Source of the DNA: Actinomycetota bacterium
GTDB taxonomy: Bacteria; Actinomycetota; Actinomycetes; Nanopelagicales; Nanopelagicaceae
Assembly (NCBI GenBank): GCA_947496345.1
Contig: CANMCL010000026.1
Span: 1 to 10,328 of the forward strand
Direction of reading: 5' to 3'
Length of the DNA stretch: 10,328 nt
Under the pieces are notes generated by a model that saw only the letters and a list, made by a program, of their open reading frames with translations, did not search any database and had not been told where the DNA came from. This document shows positions 7,313-10,328 of this stretch, piece after piece (position 1 is the first letter of the stretch; each line of letters opens with the position of its first letter). The position numbers were made by a program, and so were the translations under genes.

Positions 7313-8224
7313 TTAGTGCTGCTTTGCTACCGCAATATCAGCGGCAAGAGCTGAATTAGATTTAATGATTTCAATGTTTACAGAAAGAGATTCACCTTCA
7401 CTTGCGGTATGGAAATGCTCCAGCAAAAAGGGAGTAACCGCTTTGCCGATAATTCCGGCCTTGCGGGCACCCGATAGACCACTCTTTAAAATAGCGTCAT
7501 GACGCTTGCGATCCATCTCGTGTTTTACGGGATTGGCCACAATCAAAGCGCTCTTATTTGTGCGCAGTAATTCCCGGGAGTGAATGATCTTTGCTATTTC
7601 GGCGGCACTATTTACTTGATGTTCAATCGTGAAACCCGAATCTGTTAAGTAAAAACCGGGGAAGGCGATTGTTTTATAGCCAACAACCCCAATTGCTAAA
7701 GTCTCAAGGCGCTCTAGCGTTGCAGCGACATCTAAAATTGATTTAACTCCGGCGCAGACCACAGTGATATCTAATTGCGAGAGCGCAGTTAGATCGGCTG
7801 ATTCATCGAAAGTTTCATTAGCATCGCGATGAACGCCGCCTAAGCCACCAGTTGCAAAGACGCGAATACCTGCAAGTGCCGCCAGGTGAGCGGTTGCAGC
7901 AACCGTTGTCGCAGCAGATTTACCGGTGGCGGCAATAATGGCCAGGTCCCTACTTGAAGCTTTCACAATGTCATCACGATTAGCGATCGCCTTTAATTGA
8001 TCATCGGTTAAGCCAATGTGTACAACGCCATCTAATAAAGCGATAGTTGCTGGGACTGCGCCGTGATCGCGCACAACGTCTTCGACTTCACGTGCAACTT
8101 CTAAATTCTGTGGCCGCGGTAATCCGTGGCTGATAATCGTTGATTCGAGGGCAACTATGGGACGACCTTTAGCCAGCGCTGCTGCAACTTCTGGTGATGG
8201 AGTAAAGGGCATGCGTTTGCTCAT
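7313..8224 (-). CDS. psuG: Pseudouridine-5'-phosphate glycosidase
   Basis: PsuG (IndA-like family) reversibly splits the C-C glycosidic bond of pseudouridine 5'-phosphate, giving uracil and ribose 5-phosphate, in the cytoplasm. The 303 residues span the whole family length. Recognisable blocks are VALESTIISHGLPRPQN (24-40), VKASSRDL (87-94), FATGGLGGVHR (123-133), DESADL (140-145) and VCAGVKSILD (156-165). By comparison with the E. coli enzyme, Lys161 is the Schiff-base lysine (Lys166 there), with Lys88, Asp144 and Glu27 at the other active-site positions. All key residues are present. The ATG start at 8222-8224 has a TAAGG-like Shine-Dalgarno 8 nt upstream. It is the first gene of the minus-strand run, divergent from the phosphodiesterase gene across 32 bp. 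Confidence 0.97.
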   Translation of the reverse strand: MSKRMPFTPSPEVAAALAKGRPIVALESTIISHGLPRPQNLEVAREVEDVVRDHGAVPATIALLDGVVHIGLTDDQLKAIANRDDIVKASSRDLAIIAATGKSAATTVAATAHLAALAGIRVFATGGLGGVHRDANETFDESADLTALSQLDITVVCAGVKSILDVAATLERLETLAIGVVGYKTIAFPGFYLTDSGFTIEHQVNSAAEIAKIIHSRELLRTNKSALIVANPVKHEMDRKRHDAILKSGLSGARKAGIIGKAVTPFLLEHFHTASEGESLSVNIEIIKSNSALAADIAVAKQH

Positions 8225-8232
8225 AAGCCCAA

Positions 8233-8238
8233 CCTTAC
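8233..8238 (-). promoter_or_regulatory. Shine-Dalgarno-like site for psuG
   Basis: GTAAGG on the minus strand ends 8 nt before the ATG at 8222-8224. It favours this ATG over the in-frame Met at residue 5. Confidence 0.45.
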
Positions 8239-8245
8239 CCGTGAG

Positions 8246-8251
8246 AAGATA
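8246..8251 (-). promoter_or_regulatory. Possible -10 element for the psuG-led operon
   Basis: TATCTT on the minus strand fits the TAnnnT form of a -10 box and would start transcription about 15 nt before the psuG ATG, just ahead of its Shine-Dalgarno. A TTGCGA at 8266-8271 resembles a -35 box, but the 14 nt spacing is shorter than usual. A promoter serving the whole run must lie here or within the start of the divergent gene, because the gap is only 32 bp. Confidence 0.25.
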
Positions 8252-8256
8252 CCTCT

Positions 8257-9360
8257 GTGCATCTCTCGCAAATCACTCCTTCGCTCTTTGCGAGCCTGGG
8301 TTTAACTGATGCGAGCGATCAAATTCAATGTGGACCGAGTCCAGTCGGGCGTGAACTACTTTTCTTAGTTGATGGCCTTGGCGCAGATGCCGTTGCTAAA
8401 TATTCGAGCTACATACCTACTTTGTCATCCTTAATTCGCCACGGTGCGGTCAAGACTTCTTTTCCTTCAACGACTGCAACCAGTTTGGCAACGCTAACGA
8501 CCGGTGTAAACCCTGGAGAACACGGAATGCTCGGCTACACCGTGCAAGTTCCGCGCAGCGGCGGGCGCATTCTAAATTCGCTTAAATGGGATGAACGAGT
8601 AGATCCGTATATCTGGCAACCTGTTTCAACACTCTTTGAACGTGCGGTAGCCCAGAATATAAACGTTACCCACGTTGCCGCAAAGCGTTATGAAGATACT
8701 GGTTTTACTCGCGCAGTTTTCCGCGGTGCAAGATATCGTGGCGCAAATGCTCACGCTGACTTAATCACTGAAACTGTCGCCGCACTAAAGGAGACTCCAG
8801 CATTTGTTTACTTGTATGTAAATGATTTAGATGTTGCCGGCCACAGCGATGGCGTTGGTTCAGATCAATGGCTAGCAGCACTTTCTGGAATTGATCAATT
8901 GGTCGCAACCTTGCTGCAGAAACTTCCGCGCCAAACTCGCTTATGGCTAACTGCAGATCACGGAATGATCAACGTGGGAGAAAAGATTGTGATTGGCCAG
9001 GGAAATAACTTGGCTGAAAATATTGCCACGATTGCTGGTGAACCACGCGCACGCCATCTTTATCTAAGTGATGGCGCAGGCGCTTCAGAAATTGCTGATG
9101 TGGCATCTAGGTGGGAAGAGTTTCTGGGGGAGAAGGCGAGTGTTTATACCCGCAATCAAGCTATTGCCGCAGAGCTATTTGGCAATTTAGTCTCGGCCGA
9201 TGCCGCAGATCGCATGGGCGATGTCATAGCAATTGCCCACGGTGATTTAATTTTGATCGAAGCCGAACGTGAAAAGCAAGAGGGTGCAATGGTTGGCCAT
9301 CACGGTGGAGCAAGTGATATCGAGAGTTATGTTCCGCTGTTAACTGCGGTAATTTCCTAA
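8257..9360 (+). CDS. Nucleotide pyrophosphatase/phosphodiesterase (alkaline phosphatase superfamily)
   Basis: A 367-residue member of the type I phosphodiesterase/nucleotide pyrophosphatase (NPP) branch of the alkaline phosphatase superfamily, whose members use two zinc ions to hydrolyse phosphodiester or pyrophosphate bonds. Visible ligands are Asp39 (FLVDGLG), probable nucleophile Thr73 in FPSTTATSLATLTTG (69-83), Asp192 and His196 (DLDVAGH), Asp234 and His235 (TADHGM), and His348 or His349 in VGHHGG. All six metal positions and the nucleophile appear to be filled. No signal peptide or membrane segment is seen at the N-terminus, so a cytoplasmic location is likely and the substrate is probably internal; its identity is unknown. 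The start is GTG 32 bp from the divergent psuG, with only a weak GAGAAG upstream. It ends one base before the sepH stop on the other strand. Related phosphomutase or phosphonatase activities cannot be excluded. Confidence 0.85.
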   Translation: MHLSQITPSLFASLGLTDASDQIQCGPSPVGRELLFLVDGLGADAVAKYSSYIPTLSSLIRHGAVKTSFPSTTATSLATLTTGVNPGEHGMLGYTVQVPRSGGRILNSLKWDERVDPYIWQPVSTLFERAVAQNINVTHVAAKRYEDTGFTRAVFRGARYRGANAHADLITETVAALKETPAFVYLYVNDLDVAGHSDGVGSDQWLAALSGIDQLVATLLQKLPRQTRLWLTADHGMINVGEKIVIGQGNNLAENIATIAGEPRARHLYLSDGAGASEIADVASRWEEFLGEKASVYTRNQAIAAELFGNLVSADAADRMGDVIAIAHGDLILIEAEREKQEGAMVGHHGGASDIESYVPLLTAVIS

Positions 9361-9361
9361 A

Positions 9362-10270
9362 TTAGCTATTGTTTTCGGGATCTTCTTTCGGCTTTTGACC
9401 GAACATAATTTCATCCCATGATGGAACCTTGGCGCGCGCGGTTATGCCATCTTGCTTATCGCCAGGTGCTGGAGTTTCGCGAATCGACACCAAGCGCGGA
9501 GTTTCGCGGGTAATTTCTGCTTCAAATTCTTCATCAGTCGGGTCATTATCTGGCAGATCATCTAGTGACGATGCGATGCTGCGAATTGGCGCGCTATCGA
9601 TGCGAATTGGTTCTTTGGCTTCGATTCTTTCAGTAGCACGTGATGGATGTGTTGGCTCTGAGTAAACGAGTCCAGGTTCGATGCGGCGAATCGGTGCATC
9701 TTCACCCATCATCCACGCGGCGCTGTCATCTAGTGGAGCAATTGTGCGACGGTGGGTGTCATAACTAAATTGAGCGGCGCCCATTCCATCGCGATTTGGG
9801 TAGTGAAGTTCGATAGTCCAAGTGCCGTCATTTAAGCGCCAGGTGTTCCAATCTAGCGAATCAATTTCAACACCGCGCGGCGCTAGTTTTGATGTGACAA
9901 TATCTAAGAATGTAATTGCTTCACGCCCGTTATCTTTTCCATCGCGACGAGGTGTTAGCGAATGAACTTGATCGATGATAAATAAGCGCTCTTGCAAAAT
10001 TGGTCCGGAGAATCGTTCAACTTTATCTACTGAAATATCACCATCGCGAGCAATTGAATCCATAGTTTCGCCAGCGCGCAGGCGACGTTGTATATCTGCA
10101 ACGCTAATTGCTGCGTTCTCATCAGTAACGGGCACGGCGGTAAGGCGCGGTTGGTTTACGGTGGCGCGCAATGTGTCGCTAATGCGCAGCGTGTACTCGG
10201 TCCCGTTGTTATCGGTGAGCGCTATGTGCACCCCATCGGGGGTCTTGCCAGTTAAGCGCAGCTCACTCAT
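9362..10270 (-). CDS. sepH: Septation protein SepH (DUF3071)
   Basis: SepH is an actinobacterial cell-division protein that binds FtsZ and stabilises its filaments at the septum. From the ATG at 10268-10270 it has 302 residues. Residues 1-45 (MSELRLTG...YTLRISDTLRATV) match the family's N-terminal strand region. Residues 55-90 (ISVADIQRRLRAGETMDSIA and onward) form a helix-turn-helix. Residues 118-182 complete the DUF3071 domain with repeated Trp positions (W141, W144, W151). From about 190 the chain is acidic, charged and apparently disordered, ending in a VPSWDEIMFG motif (282-291) of the kind I recall at SepH C-termini. A TTG seven codons upstream would add MAGILAH, but the family normally begins MxELR and a -10 box fits the ATG, so the ATG is preferred. 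It converges tail to tail on the phosphodiesterase gene with one base between the stops. Confidence 0.9.
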   Translation of the reverse strand: MSELRLTGKTPDGVHIALTDNNGTEYTLRISDTLRATVNQPRLTAVPVTDENAAISVADIQRRLRAGETMDSIARDGDISVDKVERFSGPILQERLFIIDQVHSLTPRRDGKDNGREAITFLDIVTSKLAPRGVEIDSLDWNTWRLNDGTWTIELHYPNRDGMGAAQFSYDTHRRTIAPLDDSAAWMMGEDAPIRRIEPGLVYSEPTHPSRATERIEAKEPIRIDSAPIRSIASSLDDLPDNDPTDEEFEAEITRETPRLVSIRETPAPGDKQDGITARAKVPSWDEIMFGQKPKEDPENNS

Positions 10271-10277
10271 GTGGGCG

Positions 10278-10283
10278 AGAATA
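10278..10283 (-). promoter_or_regulatory. sepH: Probable -10 box of sepH, possibly leaderless transcript
   Basis: TATTCT on the minus strand fits TAnnnT and ends 7 nt before the sepH ATG. That spacing places transcription start at or next to the A of the ATG, the arrangement typical of leaderless actinobacterial genes. No Shine-Dalgarno is visible before the ATG and no clear -35 box is seen. The rest of 10284-10328 shows no gene I can support. Confidence 0.45.
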
Positions 10284-10328
10284 CCCGCCAAGGGTGAAAA
10301 AGTAGGTGAGGAGGGAGTTGGGCTGAAC

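Noticed and set aside
10309..10320. AGGAGG on the plus strand near the window end, suggesting a gene start
   Set aside because: The only nearby start (TTG 10318) is three bases away and meets TGA after one codon; no frame can be supported within the window.

Overview
The window looks like chromosomal core DNA from an actinobacterium with a compact, streamlined genome and GC in the low-to-mid 40s by eye. The lineage rests on SepH (the DUF3071 septation protein, known only from Actinobacteria) and on a ParE/ParC pair of the actinobacterial type. The moderate GC, gaps of 0-40 bp and a secreted protein with a Cys-x(15)-Cys / KKLVW leader module suggest a freshwater acI-like lineage (Nanopelagicales). 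That placement is inference. No stretch over 300 bases lacks a gene. I saw no tRNA, rRNA, CRISPR array or transposase.

Layout: (1) 3-1778 (+) is topoisomerase IV subunit B (parE), cut at its 5' end by the window edge. (2) 8224 down to 1812 (-) is a tightly packed run of five genes, probably one operon: pseudouridine-5'-phosphate glycosidase (psuG), a PfkB kinase that is probably pseudouridine kinase (psuK), topoisomerase IV subunit A (parC), an ABC-F translation factor, and a secreted or lipid-anchored M6-like metzincin protease. (3) 8257-9360 (+) is an alkaline-phosphatase-superfamily nucleotide pyrophosphatase/phosphodiesterase, divergent from psuG. (4) 10270 down to 9362 (-) is sepH, convergent with the phosphodiesterase and separated from it by a single base.

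How the genes fit together: ParE and ParC form the decatenating topoisomerase IV, which acts at chromosome segregation. SepH stabilises FtsZ at division. PsuG and PsuK make a complete two-step pseudouridine degradation route to uracil and ribose-5-phosphate, and the divergent phosphodiesterase might feed it nucleotides. The ABC-F protein acts on the ribosome. The metalloprotease is the one accessory-looking gene.

I found no convincing new multi-gene system. The observations most worth checking are a ParC lacking its C-terminal beta-pinwheel domain, a Gly at the quinolone-contact position of that ParC, psuG and psuK in one reading frame separated by a single TAA, and the modular metalloprotease with an in-frame hexanucleotide repeat.
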